This document shows positions 16,768 to 27,400 of a stretch of 64,000 nt of DNA, one piece after another. Below the pieces are notes generated by a model. It did not search any database, was not told where the DNA came from, and saw only the letters and a list, made by a program, of their open reading frames with translations. The stretch spans positions 186,001 to 250,000 of the forward strand of contig NZ_JACIBC010000005.1 of the NCBI RefSeq assembly GCF_014195095.1, written 5' to 3'. The translations under genes and the position numbers were made by a program. This DNA is from Rhizobium sp. BK602. GTDB lineage: Bacteria; Pseudomonadota; Alphaproteobacteria; Rhizobiales; Rhizobiaceae. Each line of letters opens with the position of its first letter. Within the stretch, counting starts at the first letter, position 1.

Positions 16768-17958
16768 TCACGCGGCTTTCAGCAGATCGCCGTGTGGGTC
16801 GAGGACGAATTTGGTCGCAGCGCCCTGGTCGAAACTCTCGTAGCCCTGTGCGGCATCATCGAGCGAGATGACCTTCGCGTTGACGATATCGGCGATCGGC
16901 AACCGGTCATGCAGGATCGCCTGCATCAGTTGCCGATTGTATTTCAGCACCGGCGTCTGCCCGGTATGGAAGGATTGCGCCTTCGCCCAGCCGAGGCCGA
17001 AACGCAGCGACAGGCTGCCCTGCTTGGCCGCATTGTCGACCGCGCCGGGGTCTTCGGTGACGTAGAGGCCGGGAATGCCGATCGAACCGGCGGCGCGGGT
17101 GATCTCCATCATCTGGTTGAGCACGATCGCCGGCTGCTCTCCGCCCGTATGGCCGCGCGCCTCGAAGCCGACGGCATCGATGGCGCTGTCGACCTCATTG
17201 GTGCCGACCACTTGCGCAATCATGTCACCCAGCCGGTCGCTCTTGGAGAGATCGATCGGCTCGAAGCCGACCCTCGCGGCATGGGCAAGGCGATCCTTGT
17301 TGAAATCGCCGATCATCACCACGGCCGCACCAAGGATGCGGGCGGACGCGGCCGCTGCGAGACCGACCGGACCGGCACCCGCCACATAGACCGTGGAGCC
17401 GACGCCGACACCGGCGCGAACCGCGCCGTGGAAGCCCGTCGGCAGGATGTCCGAGAGCATGGTGAGGTCACGGATCTTCGCCATCGCCTTGTCGCGATCC
17501 GGAATTTTCAGGAGATTGAAATCGGCATAGGGCACCGTCACGTAACGCGCCTGCCCGCCGATCCAGCCGCCCATGTCGACATAGCCGTAGGCGCCGCCGG
17601 CGCGGGACGGGTTCACGGTGAGGCAGACGCCGGTATCCTGCGACTTGCAGCAGCGGCAACGGCCGCAAGCGACGTTGAAGGGAACCGAAACGATATCGCC
17701 GATCTCCAGCATCTCGACATCGATACCCTTTTCGATGACCTCGCCGGTAATTTCGTGACCAAGGACGAGGCCCGGCATCGCCGTGGTGCGGCCGCGCACC
17801 ATATGCTGGTCGGAGCCGCAAATATTCGTGGAAATCACCTTGAGGATGACACCGTGCTCGATGCGGCGGCCATCCGGCGCCTCCAGCTTCGGGTCGTCGA
17901 TGTCGCGAACCTCCACCTTGCCGGGGCGCATATAGACGACGCCTCTGTTCCTGCTCAT
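16768..17958 (-). CDS. fdhA: Zinc alcohol dehydrogenase, glutathione-independent formaldehyde dehydrogenase type
   Basis: This 396-residue zinc-dependent dehydrogenase is close in length and motif pattern to the Pseudomonas putida FdhA type: catalytic zinc ligands in NICGSDQH and GHEITGEV, structural zinc cysteines in CGRCRCCKSQDTGVC, and the cofactor-binding AGAGPVGLAAAA. It would oxidise formaldehyde to formate with tightly bound NAD. I start at MSRNRG, eight bases from AAGGAGGAG; an ATG two codons earlier is too close to the site. It is a single gene transcribed away from the sensor kinase next to it. Confidence 0.87.
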   Translation of the reverse strand: MSRNRGVVYMRPGKVEVRDIDDPKLEAPDGRRIEHGVILKVISTNICGSDQHMVRGRTTAMPGLVLGHEITGEVIEKGIDVEMLEIGDIVSVPFNVACGRCRCCKSQDTGVCLTVNPSRAGGAYGYVDMGGWIGGQARYVTVPYADFNLLKIPDRDKAMAKIRDLTMLSDILPTGFHGAVRAGVGVGSTVYVAGAGPVGLAAAASARILGAAVVMIGDFNKDRLAHAARVGFEPIDLSKSDRLGDMIAQVVGTNEVDSAIDAVGFEARGHTGGEQPAIVLNQMMEITRAAGSIGIPGLYVTEDPGAVDNAAKQGSLSLRFGLGWAKAQSFHTGQTPVLKYNRQLMQAILHDRLPIADIVNAKVISLDDAAQGYESFDQGAATKFVLDPHGDLLKAA

Positions 17959-18231
17959 ATCCATCTCCTCCTTGGTTGAATTGCCTGCCGTTGCGATTGC
18001 TCGCAACACCACCGCCGTCTCGCTCCTCTGCAAGCCGGAAAGCCATGAAACACACGCAACAGCCGCATGTCGGGCAGCTTTTGCAATGCGTCTTTATTAG
18101 AGATCAACAAATCATGGCTGGTCACGCATTGCGATGGTAAGAACGACATCGAAGAGGCGACAACACGACATATCCTCGATGGCCGATATCGAATGAAGAA
18201 CGATATCGACAGCCATCGTCGCGGAGGGAAG

Positions 18232-19899
18232 ATGAGCAAAACGCTGGATCGCCCATTGTTTAATCCGCCCAGGAGCGGTCACTTCTGGAAATTCGACAGG
18301 AGCGACCAAAGCAGGCAGCAGCGTCTCTACGACATCCGCTTCACATTGCTTGGCGCCGTGATGGCGCTCATCGTGTTCGGTATCGATACATTCACCCCCA
18401 TCGAGAGCGCGATCGCCGTGCTCTATGTCGTCGCGCTGCTGGTCTCCTCGGATGCGCTGTCGCGAGCGGGCATCCTTGCAGCCGCGTCGATCTGCTTTTC
18501 GCTCTGCCTTTTGTCCTACGCCCTCACGCATGGCCTGAATGGCGATCTTTCCACCATGCTGAGGCTGCTGGTCAGCTTGTCCGCCATCACCATAACGGCC
18601 GCTCTCCTCCTGAAAAACGATGCCGCCCGGCGCGAACTCATCGAGTCGCATGCGGAGACGGCCCGCGGCGAGTATCGTTACCGATCGATCTTCGAAGATT
18701 CGCGTGTGGCCATCTGGGAACAGGATTATTCGCGCCTGCGTGCCTATCTGCGATCCCTGGCACAGGATGGCGTGGTCGATATCGGGCACCATGCGGCAAC
18801 CACGGAAGGTTTCGTTGCGACATGCGCCGGGATGGTGGAGACCGTTGCGGTCAACGACGCCGCGGTCGAGCTCCTCCATGCCGCCTCGGCATCCGAGCTT
18901 CTCGGACCATTGAGCAAGTTCATTCCCGACGGCGACATCAGATTTCTCGACGTCGTTCATACGCTCTTCAACGGCGGACGATACGTCAAGGCTCAGGGCA
19001 GCATCCAGGCGGTGGATGGTTCCACCAAGTCGGTGCTGACGGTGCTCAAATTTCCCGATGACGAAGCCGCCTTGCGCCGCGTGGTCGTCGGCCTCGTCGA
19101 CATCACCGAGCGCGAGCAGACGCATGCAGCCCTTCTCGCCGCCCAAATGGAACTTGCCCGCGCCGCACGCATCTCGACAGTTGGTGTCGTCTCCGCCTCG
19201 ATCGCGCACGAGCTTCACCAGCCGCTCGCGGCCCTGACCGTCAATGCGGAAACATGCCTCCGCTGGCTCGAAACAGATCCTCCCGATCTTGCGGCAGCCC
19301 ACAGGGCGGTCGAACGGATGGTCAGCGACGCGGAGCGGGCGAGCGGCATCGTCAAGAGCACGAGGACGTTGCTTGCCAAGCGGCCGGCCTCGGCCGAAAC
19401 GGTCGATGCGGTTGCCCTGATCCATCAAACGGCAGGCCTTCTCGAGCATGAGCTCAGGCGAAACCGCGCAACGCTGCGAATAGAATCCGTCGGAAACGTC
19501 GTGCATGTGGGAATAGCGCGTCACGAACTCCAGCAGGTTGTCATCAACCTCGTGACGAATGCCATGCAGGCCATGAATGACGCGGGATCATCGAACCGCG
19601 TCATTACAATTCTCATCTCCCGCTCCGATGCCGGCAAGGCATGGATAGAGGTGAGCGATACCGGTCCGGGCATCGACGAAAGCCATCTCAACAAGCTTTT
19701 CGATGCCTTCTTTACGACGAAGGCCGACGGAATGGGTATGGGCCTCGCCATATCGCGATCCGCGCTGGAGGCCAGAGGTGGCCGTCTCATCGCCACCAAC
19801 AATCAGGCAACGTCAGGCGCCAGCTTTCTCATCGAGTTGCCGCTGGCGGGAGGGGCGGAACGCGCTTCAACAAAGGCCGCGGAGCAATTTGAACTATGA
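18232..19899 (+). CDS. Membrane histidine kinase, FixL-like transmitter
   Basis: A 555-residue sensor. After a cytoplasmic start come four or five hydrophobic segments between about residues 35 and 130, then a PAS-like region (about 160-300), then the transmitter: H-box SIAHELHQPLAALTVNAE, N-box QQVVINLVTNAMQAM, G1 VSDTGPGIDE, G2 GMGMGLAISRS. The HELHQPL H-box is typical of FixL/DctB-like kinases that pair with FixJ-type regulators; such a regulator follows 140 bases downstream. The start MSKTLDR has GGAGGGAAG directly before it; upstream in-frame ATGs lack sites. The signal sensed is unknown. Confidence 0.88.
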   Translation: MSKTLDRPLFNPPRSGHFWKFDRSDQSRQQRLYDIRFTLLGAVMALIVFGIDTFTPIESAIAVLYVVALLVSSDALSRAGILAAASICFSLCLLSYALTHGLNGDLSTMLRLLVSLSAITITAALLLKNDAARRELIESHAETARGEYRYRSIFEDSRVAIWEQDYSRLRAYLRSLAQDGVVDIGHHAATTEGFVATCAGMVETVAVNDAAVELLHAASASELLGPLSKFIPDGDIRFLDVVHTLFNGGRYVKAQGSIQAVDGSTKSVLTVLKFPDDEAALRRVVVGLVDITEREQTHAALLAAQMELARAARISTVGVVSASIAHELHQPLAALTVNAETCLRWLETDPPDLAAAHRAVERMVSDAERASGIVKSTRTLLAKRPASAETVDAVALIHQTAGLLEHELRRNRATLRIESVGNVVHVGIARHELQQVVINLVTNAMQAMNDAGSSNRVITILISRSDAGKAWIEVSDTGPGIDESHLNKLFDAFFTTKADGMGMGLAISRSALEARGGRLIATNNQATSGASFLIELPLAGGAERASTKAAEQFEL

Positions 19900-20039
19900 G
19901 AGGCCTTGGGGCGCATCGACAGACCTTGGCGGATCGATGGCGTCCAAACCTCGCGGGGCGACAAGCTGCCGCTTGAATTTTTTGCTCAAGCGCACTTAAC
20001 TTCCCGCGCCGGGGGTTTCCGTTTCTGTATGGGAGGAAC

Positions 20040-20684
20040 ATGGAAAGAAGCCGCTTGTCAGCCCACTCCGTTCCGCTTCAGGACGGTGCGGTGGTGTATA
20101 TCGTCGATGACGATATCGACCTTTGTGCCGCGCTGATGGAGTTGTTCAACTCAGTGTCCCTGGAGGCCCGGTGCTTTGCCTCGAGCCGCTCGTTTCTGGC
20201 GTCGCTGCCGAGCGACGGACATGGCTGCATTCTCCTGGATGTCCGGCTTCCCGGGCTCAACGGCCTGGAGCTGCAGGACCATCTCGATCGCGTCGGCAAC
20301 CGTATGCCGATCATCTTTATGACCGGATATGGTGACATCCCGATGACGGTGCGAGCCCTGAAGGCGGGGGCGAGCAATTTCCTGGAGAAACCGTTCCGTC
20401 AGCACGCCCTGCTCGAAGCCGTCAGCGAAGCCCTGGCGAAGGACCGAACGCGATCAGTCGCGAACCATCAGGTCGAGCATCTGCGCCTGCTTGCAACGAC
20501 GCTGACGCCACGGGAGGCCGAGGTGATGAGGGCCGTCGTGGCGGGCTTCATGAACAAGCAGATAGCCCACAATCTCGGCATCAAGGAGATAACCGTGAAG
20601 CTGCACCGTGGCGCCGTCATGCGGAAGATGCAAGCATCCTCCCTTGCCGAACTGGTACGGAAAGCCTCCCTGCTCGGCGACTGA
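20040..20684 (+). CDS. FixJ/LuxR-type response regulator
   Basis: This 214-residue protein has a receiver domain (acidic DDD near residue 23, phosphoacceptor in CILLDVRLPGLNG, MTGYGD, lysine in LEKPF) and a LuxR-type helix-turn-helix (LTPREAEVMRAVVAGFMNKQIAHNLGIKEITVKLHRGAVMRKM). It is the expected partner of the kinase just upstream and should bind DNA when phosphorylated. The start is set by GGGAGGAAC. The targets may include the neighbouring oxalate decarboxylase or formaldehyde dehydrogenase genes, which point away from the pair; this is only a position argument. Confidence 0.9.
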   Translation: MERSRLSAHSVPLQDGAVVYIVDDDIDLCAALMELFNSVSLEARCFASSRSFLASLPSDGHGCILLDVRLPGLNGLELQDHLDRVGNRMPIIFMTGYGDIPMTVRALKAGASNFLEKPFRQHALLEAVSEALAKDRTRSVANHQVEHLRLLATTLTPREAEVMRAVVAGFMNKQIAHNLGIKEITVKLHRGAVMRKMQASSLAELVRKASLLGD

Positions 20685-20690
20685 CGAAGG

Positions 20691-20715
20691 TCGAGCCGGC
20701 CCATCGCCGGCTCGA
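20691..20715. terminator. Bidirectional hairpin between convergent genes
   Basis: Perfect 10-bp stem TCGAGCCGGC with loop CCATC, seven bases after the response regulator stop and 18 bases before the oxalate decarboxylase stop. Uridine run is poor, so it may act with Rho. Confidence 0.55.
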
Positions 20716-20733
20716 TGCCGATGCTCGTCCGGT

Positions 20734-21942
20734 TCAGACGACCGGCAGCTTATCCTTGCGGAAGGACACCTTCTGCGGATCGAGATTGAGATGTCCCTGG
20801 ACCAGCTCCGGCGGCGTCAGCGCCAGCCATTGGTTGAGCGAAATATCCGCATAATAGCTGCTCTTGAACATCTCCAGGAAGCGCAGCGTCGTGCTGCCGG
20901 TATTTTCGATATAGTGACCCATTGCAAACGGCACATAGCCGACGTCGCCGGCCGCGAAATCGAAAGTGCGGGCATGCGCATTGGCGGCGAAGACGCCCAT
21001 GCGGGCCTGCCCTTCGATATAATATTGCCACTCATCGGTGTTGGGATGCCAATGCAGCTCCCTGATGCCGCCCGGCTCGATCTCCACCAGAGCCGCCGCT
21101 ATGGTCTTGGCGGCGGGGAAATTGTTTGAATCGGTGATGCGGACGGTTCCGTGCGGCGTCTTGATCGGCTCCTGCGCCATCATCCGATGGCTGAACCTGT
21201 TGCCGACCATTTCAGTGTCGGGGATTCTGTCCTTCTGCACATCGGCGGGCGGAAGGGCGACCGGGAATATGTAGCGCTCGCTTTCCTTGGGAAGATGCGC
21301 GAACGCCTCAGCCGGAGCCTGGAAATTCTTGGCGAGCAAGGCCGGCGGTACATGGTTGAACCAGTCGGTCAGCAGGAAGGTGCTGTCCTCGTCGAAGCCA
21401 CCATCGTCGAAGGCGAGCAGGAACTCGCATCCGTCAGGTCCGAGGCCTTGAATGGAATGCGGGACGCCCGAGGGGAAATACCAGAGATCGCCGGGACCGA
21501 CGTCATCCACGAAGCTCTTGCCGTCGGCTCCCACGGCGGTAATGCGCGCATTGCCGTAGAGCATGAAGGCCCATTCGCTTTCCTTATGCCAGTGCAATTC
21601 GCGCACGCCGCCGGAATTGAGGCGCATGTCGACGCCGGCAATATTCTTTGAAACCCCGAGTTCGCGAACCGTCACCTGTCGCGTCCAGCCGCCGGGATAT
21701 TCCTTTGTGGGGGCATCCGCGAAAGAGAACTTCAAGTTGGGCAATGTGCCGGAGTCGGTCACGGGCTGATTGAGCATGTCCGGGCTCAAACTATCGCGTG
21801 CCGCATTTCGCGGACCCGGATCGTCGCCGCCAAATCCCGGCCGCCGGGGCTGGGCAAGCTCAGCCCCCGAAGCGGCACTCGCTGCAAGCGCAGCACCGCC
21901 GGCCATAGTAAAAAGCGCATTCCGTCTTGAAAGATCCGTCAT
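20734..21942 (-). CDS. oxdC: Oxalate decarboxylase-type bicupin with Tat signal
   Basis: A 402-residue bicupin. The N-terminus SRRNALFTMAGGAALAASAASGAELA is a twin-arginine signal, so the enzyme is exported folded to the periplasm. Both cupins carry the manganese motifs (RELHWHKESEWAFMLYG and RELHWHPNTDEWQYYIEG). Oxalate decarboxylase converts oxalate to formate and CO2. The lid sequence of the first cupin here is DEDST rather than the SENST of Bacillus OxdC, so activity may differ, and oxidase activity cannot be excluded. Start MTDLSRRN lies behind GGAGGAGG. It could supply formate or consume acid in the rhizosphere. Confidence 0.88.
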   Translation of the reverse strand: MTDLSRRNALFTMAGGAALAASAASGAELAQPRRPGFGGDDPGPRNAARDSLSPDMLNQPVTDSGTLPNLKFSFADAPTKEYPGGWTRQVTVRELGVSKNIAGVDMRLNSGGVRELHWHKESEWAFMLYGNARITAVGADGKSFVDDVGPGDLWYFPSGVPHSIQGLGPDGCEFLLAFDDGGFDEDSTFLLTDWFNHVPPALLAKNFQAPAEAFAHLPKESERYIFPVALPPADVQKDRIPDTEMVGNRFSHRMMAQEPIKTPHGTVRITDSNNFPAAKTIAAALVEIEPGGIRELHWHPNTDEWQYYIEGQARMGVFAANAHARTFDFAAGDVGYVPFAMGHYIENTGSTTLRFLEMFKSSYYADISLNQWLALTPPELVQGHLNLDPQKVSFRKDKLPVV

Positions 21943-22177
21943 GGAACAACCTCCTCCGTTGAACACGACAGAGGTAAGCCCCGTGACAAAACGGTGCAGC
22001 TATACCGAGGTCTAGCCCGACAGCGGCATCGATGTCTCCAATTTGAGAAGCGCGAGAAAAAACCTGATAGAAATCAGCCGTATAAGATCACCAAGAGACG
22101 GAACCAGACCCTATGCGCGAGTATAGTAAGCGATAGCGCGGGAGATCGCCGGCACGATGCCGGCAGGGCTTTTCCGC

Positions 22178-23674
22178 CTATCCTTCCTGACCGGCCAGCT
22201 TGAACGAGCGAGCCCGCTTCTTTCGCCGGCTCTCTTTTGCAGGCGCCTGCACATGGCCTTCCTGCGGTAGCGAGATGATCGCCTTGAGGCCGGGATCGTT
22301 GGGGGTGAGCTGAATGTCTCCGCCATGCTGTCGCGCAATGGCACGGGCGATCGACAGGCCCAGCCCGACGCCGCCGGTATCCCTGCTGCGGGACGCCTCC
22401 AGGCGGAAGAAGGGCGCGAAGACCTTCTCCCGCATGCCTTCCGGAATGCCCGGGCCGTTGTCCTCCACGACGATATCGATCGTGGTCGCAGAATGGCGGA
22501 TATAGACCTTCGCATGGCCGCCATAGCGCGCCGCGTTTTCCGCGAGGTTGCGCACCGCGCGGCGCAGGCCGTCCGGACGGCATCGATAGGTCGTCTTCGG
22601 CCCTTCGATATACTCCACCGGCAGGCCGAGATCGGCAAGATCGTCGCAGATGCTGCCAACCAGCGCCTCCAGCTCTATGGCCCGCGTTTCCTCCGCCGTG
22701 GATTCCCCGCGCGCGAAGGAAATGGCCGCCTCCGTCATGCTTTGCAGCTCGTCGATGGTCGACAGCATCTTCTGCTGGATGTCGGCGTCCTTGACGAATT
22801 CGGCCCTCAGCCGCAGCGAGGTCAGCGGCGTCCTGAGATCGTGACCGATCGCCGCCAGCATCCGGGTACGGTCGTCGACGAAGCGATGAAGACGCTCCTG
22901 CATCCTGTTGAACGCCTCGGCGGTTCGCCTGATGTCGTCAGGCCCCTCCTCGGGCAGTGGCGGCAGGTTTTCACCCCTGCCCAAAGCCTCCGCGGAAACC
23001 GCAAGCCGCCGCAGCGGACGCGCGATCCGGCTGGCGATGAACACCCCGATCAGCGACAGAATCAACGCGGTCATGCCCAGGGAGGTGATGGACTTGAGAC
23101 CCCACCATTGGTCGCTGTCGGCCTTGTAGAAGGCCGTGTTCAACCAGACGCCATCATCGAGCTTGACCGTCAGGCCATAGCCGTTGTGGCCACCGAAATA
23201 GACGAACTTGGCCGGTTGCGGCTGGCTCCATAGTACGGCGGGAGGCGTAGCCCATGTCTCGGTTGCGTTTGCCGTCGCCACGTCCTTCGACAGCTGCCGT
23301 CCGGCATTCGGATTCGGGCGCAAACCATATTTCCCGGCCAGATCGATGAAATTCTCGATCGGACGGGTCAACTCGGTCGCCGCGCGGGCGCGCCATGCAT
23401 TGGCATCGGCCGGCTCCTCGGTGGAAAGCCAGAACCGGGAATAGCTGGTCTCGCTGGCAAGAAGAGCCTGCTCGCGCAGCGGCTCCGGCACGGATTCCAT
23501 CAGTCGCGTCACCGAGGCGCACCGGCTGAAGAACTCACTCTTCATGGCGGTGTGCAGCGCCTTGGTCCGCTCATCCCAGGAAATCGAGAATGTCAGGACC
23601 TGCGAGACCACGAGCGCAAGCAGCGTGAACCCGATGAACTGTGCGGCAAGGCTTCTCCTCCACCAGTAGATCAT
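22178..23674 (-). CDS. EnvZ-like sensor histidine kinase of the efflux locus
   Basis: A 498-residue classical sensor: an N-terminal membrane helix (FIGFTLLALVVSQVLTFSI), a periplasmic region of about 130 residues, a second helix (SITSLGMTALILSLIGVFIAS), HAMP (RPLRRLAVSAEALGRG), then H-box AAIGHDLRTPLTSLRLRAEF, N-box RAVRNLAENAARYG, G1 VEDNGPGIPEG and G2 GVGLGLSIARAIARQHGG. It starts within the stop of the response regulator (ATGA overlap), so the two are coupled. It follows an RND pump on the same strand and probably controls it. The ligand is unknown. Confidence 0.9.
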   Translation of the reverse strand: MIYWWRRSLAAQFIGFTLLALVVSQVLTFSISWDERTKALHTAMKSEFFSRCASVTRLMESVPEPLREQALLASETSYSRFWLSTEEPADANAWRARAATELTRPIENFIDLAGKYGLRPNPNAGRQLSKDVATANATETWATPPAVLWSQPQPAKFVYFGGHNGYGLTVKLDDGVWLNTAFYKADSDQWWGLKSITSLGMTALILSLIGVFIASRIARPLRRLAVSAEALGRGENLPPLPEEGPDDIRRTAEAFNRMQERLHRFVDDRTRMLAAIGHDLRTPLTSLRLRAEFVKDADIQQKMLSTIDELQSMTEAAISFARGESTAEETRAIELEALVGSICDDLADLGLPVEYIEGPKTTYRCRPDGLRRAVRNLAENAARYGGHAKVYIRHSATTIDIVVEDNGPGIPEGMREKVFAPFFRLEASRSRDTGGVGLGLSIARAIARQHGGDIQLTPNDPGLKAIISLPQEGHVQAPAKESRRKKRARSFKLAGQEG

Positions 23675-24396
23675 TCGAACCCCACATCCACCGACAGGCT
23701 ATAGCCGCCACCCCAATGGGTCTTGATGACTGACGGATTTTTCGGGTCCGGCTCGATCTTCTTGCGCAGCCGGCTCACCTGATTGTCGATGCTTCTGTCG
23801 AAAATATCGGCCGTCTTGCCGACGGTCAGGTCAAGAAGCTGCTCGCGGCTGAGCACCAGGCCCGGACGTTCGAGAAAGACCCGCAAAAGCCTGAATTCCG
23901 CCGTGCTCAGCGGAATGCCGACGCCATCGTCCCCGGAAAGCTCCTGCCGGCCCATGTTGACGCGCCAGTGGCCGACGCGCACGACCTTGGCCTTTTTCAG
24001 CGTTTCCCGCTGCTGCTGCGGCACGCTGTTGGCCCGGCGCAGGACAGCCCTGATCCGGGCCAGCAGTTCCCGCGGATTGAACGGTTTTATGAGATAATCG
24101 TCGGCGCCGAGCTCGAGGCCGATGATGCGGTCGGTGTCTTCGGTCATCGCCGTGAGGAATATGATCGGAACGTCCATCGTCGCCCTGAGGTGGCGGCAGA
24201 CGGAGAGGCCATCCTCGCCCGGCATCATGACATCGAGAACGACGAGATCGACCGCACTGCGCTCGAGAATTCGTCGCAATGCCGCGCCACTGTCGGCCAC
24301 GCTCACCCTGTAGCCCTGCTGCTCAAGATACTGGCCGACAAGGTCTCTTATATCCGCATGGTCATCGACGACAGCGATATGCGCAGCTTTTTGCAT
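23671..24396 (-). CDS. OmpR-family response regulator of the efflux locus
   Basis: A 241-residue regulator with a receiver domain (DDH at residues 11-13, phosphoacceptor in DLVVLDVMMPGEDG, lysine in LIKPFNP) and a winged-helix trans-reg C domain (STAEFRLLRVFLERPGLVLSREQLLDLT, then RSIDNQVSRLRKKIE). It is read in the same direction as the RND pump genes, 74 bases behind them, and overlaps the kinase gene. Three phased repeats upstream of the pump operon (28985-29015) are a likely binding site. Confidence 0.92.
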   Translation of the reverse strand: MQKAAHIAVVDDHADIRDLVGQYLEQQGYRVSVADSGAALRRILERSAVDLVVLDVMMPGEDGLSVCRHLRATMDVPIIFLTAMTEDTDRIIGLELGADDYLIKPFNPRELLARIRAVLRRANSVPQQQRETLKKAKVVRVGHWRVNMGRQELSGDDGVGIPLSTAEFRLLRVFLERPGLVLSREQLLDLTVGKTADIFDRSIDNQVSRLRKKIEPDPKNPSVIKTHWGGGYSLSVDVGFE

Positions 24397-24470
24397 ATAC
24401 AGTTTCCACCCTGTTGAGCCACTTTACAAAAGCCAAGCCCCGTTCGCATCGAAAAAAGTGTATCAAAGTT

Positions 24471-27400
24471 TCACACCGGCCGGCCGGTTGTGGCCGGGCC
24501 GATAAGCTCCGACTTGCGCGGCTGCGGGTTTTCATCGGGCTTGCGGAAGAATCCGACGACGAAGGCAAAAAACACCGGCACGAAGAAGATGGCGAGCAGG
24601 GTTGCGGAAATCATGCCGCCCAGCACCCCGGTTCCGATGGCATTCTGGCTCGCCGCGCTTGCGCCCGTCGCGATCGCCAGCGGCACGACGCCCAGGGCGA
24701 AGGCGAGCGAAGTCATCAGGATCGGCCGGAACCTCATCCGTGCGGCCTCGATCGCGGCCTCCCGCACCGGGCGCCCCTCAGCGACGAGTTCCCGCGCGAA
24801 TTCCACGATGAGGATGGCGTTCTTGGCCGAAAGGCCGATGATCGCGATAAGACCGACAAGGAAGTAGATGTCGTTCGGCAGCCCGCGCAGCATCACCGCC
24901 AGGACCGAGCCGAGCACGCCGAGCGGCACGACAAGCATGACCGAAAGCGGGATCGACCAGCTTTCATAGAGGGCCGCCAGCAGCAGGAAGACGAAGAGAA
25001 TGCTGAGGCCGATCAGGAAAGGCGCCTGCGACCCGGACTTGATCTCCTGAAACGACTGGCCGGTCCATTCGAAGCCGAACCCGGCGGGCAATTGCCGCGA
25101 CAGCCGCTCCATTTCGGCGATGGCCTCGCCCGAGGAATATCCAGGCGCCGCCTGCCCGCCGATACGGATCGAGGGATAGCCATTATAGCCGACGACCTGC
25201 GATGGACCGCGAACCCAGTCGATCGATGCGAAAGCGGACAACGGAACCATGCTGCCATGACTGTTCCTGACGTTCAGTCGCAACAGGTCCTGGGTCTGCA
25301 TGCGCTGCACGGCATCCGCCTGCACGGTCACGCGCTGCATCCGGCCGGCATTCGGATAGTCGTTGATATAGGATGACCCGAAGTTCGCCGACAGCGCCGC
25401 GTTGATATCGCTGAAGCCGACGCCGAAGGCGTTTGCCTTTTCCCGATCGATCATCAGGTTGATCTGCGCGGCGTCCGGCAGCCCCTCGATACGAACCCCG
25501 GCAAGCACGGGACTTGCCCGGGCCGCGTCCAGTACCTGCGCCGAGGCGGCGGCAAGCGCCGCCTGCCCGACACCTGCTCGATCCTGAAGGCGATAGGCAA
25601 ATCCGTTCGAGGTGCCGAGCCCCTGTATCGGCGGCGGCGAAAGCGCGCGCACCGAAGCATCGCGTATCGTGGCAAATTTCGCATTCACGCGCGCAGCGAT
25701 CGCGGCGGCGGAATCGCTCGGACCGCGCTCGCTCCAATCCTTCAACGTGATGAAGGCAAGACCGGCATTCTGTCCGGAACCGGAATAGGAAAAGCCCGAG
25801 ACGGCGACGACATTCCTGATGGCGCTTTCCTCCATGAGGATACCTTCCATCTGCCTGATCGCCTCGCGCGTCCTGTCGGTGCTTGCTTCGGCGGGTGCCT
25901 GCAGTTCGGCGATCAGGTAACCCTGGTCCTCGTTCGGCAGAAACGAGTTCGGCAATTGCAGGTAAGCCCATCCCAGCCCGCCGAGCAGGGCGAGATAGAT
26001 GAGCATGAAACGGCCGGCACGCCTGACCGTTGCCCCGACGCCGAGCGAATACCGCCGCGTCAGGCTATCGAAGCCGCGATTGAACCAGCGAAAGAAGACG
26101 GTTCTGCGTTCGTGCCCATGGGAGACGGGTTTGAGGAAGGATGCGCAGAGCGCGGGCGTGAAGGTCAGCGCCAGCAGGCCCGAGAACAGGATGGAGACGA
26201 CCATCGTCAGGCTGAACTGCTGGTAGATGACCCCCACCGCGCCGGGAAAGAACGCCATGGGCACGAACACCGCCGTCAGCACAAGGGTAATGCCGATGAT
26301 CGCCCCGGTGATCTGCGTCATCGCTTTCTTCGTCGCCTCCCTTGGCGACAGTTTTTCCTCCGCCATGATGCGCTCGACATTCTCGACCACGACGATGGCA
26401 TCATCGACAAGAATGCCGATCGCCAGCACCATGGCGAACATGGTGAGCACGTTGATCGAGAAGCCGGCAGCATACATCACGGCGCATGCGCCGAGAAGCG
26501 CGACCGGGACCACGAGCGTCGGAATGATAGTGTAGCGGATGTTCTGCAGGAACAGGAACATGACGATGAAGACCAGGACGATCGCCTCGAGCAGCGTGTG
26601 CACGACCTTCTCGATGGAAACCTGCACGAAAGGCGTCGTGTCGTAGGACACCTCGTAGCTGAGACCGGGCGGGAAATAGCGGGAGAGACCCTCCATCGTC
26701 GCGCGGACCTGCTCGGCCGTGGCCAGCGCATTGCCGGTGGGAGTGAGCTGGATGCCGACATTCGCACTTGGCTGACCGTTGAGGCGGCTCGCGAAATTAT
26801 AGTTCTCGCCCCCGACTTCGACCCGCGCGACATCGCGCAGTCGCACCGTGGAGCCATCCGGATTGGCGCGAAGGACGATCTCGCCGAACTCCTGCGGCGA
26901 CCGCAGCTGCCCCTGGACATTGACGATGGCCGATGTCTGCTGGCCGGGCAAATTCGGGCTGGCGCCGACCCGCCCCGCCGTCACCTGGGCATTCTGCGCG
27001 GTAATCGCATTGGTAATATCCGCCGCGGTCAGGTTGAAGCCGAGCATCCTGTCCGGGTCCATCCAGACGCGCATGGAGCGCTGCGTGGCGAAGAGCTGCG
27101 CGTTGCCCACACCCGGCACGCGCCGCAACTCGCCGATGACGTTTCGGCTCAGATAGTCGCCGAGACCGACCGCATCGGTCTTGCCGTCCTGCGACCGCAG
27201 CACCACCATCATCAGGAACGAGGTGCCGGCCCGATCCACCCTGATGCCCTGCTGCGTCACCGCGCTCGGCAGGCGCGGCTCGACGCGCGCGATGCGGTTC
27301 TGCACCTCGACCTGCGCCTCGCCGACATTCGTGCCCGTCTCGAAGGTGACGTTGAGCGCGATACGCCCGGACGCTTCCGACACGGATTCGAAATAGAGCA

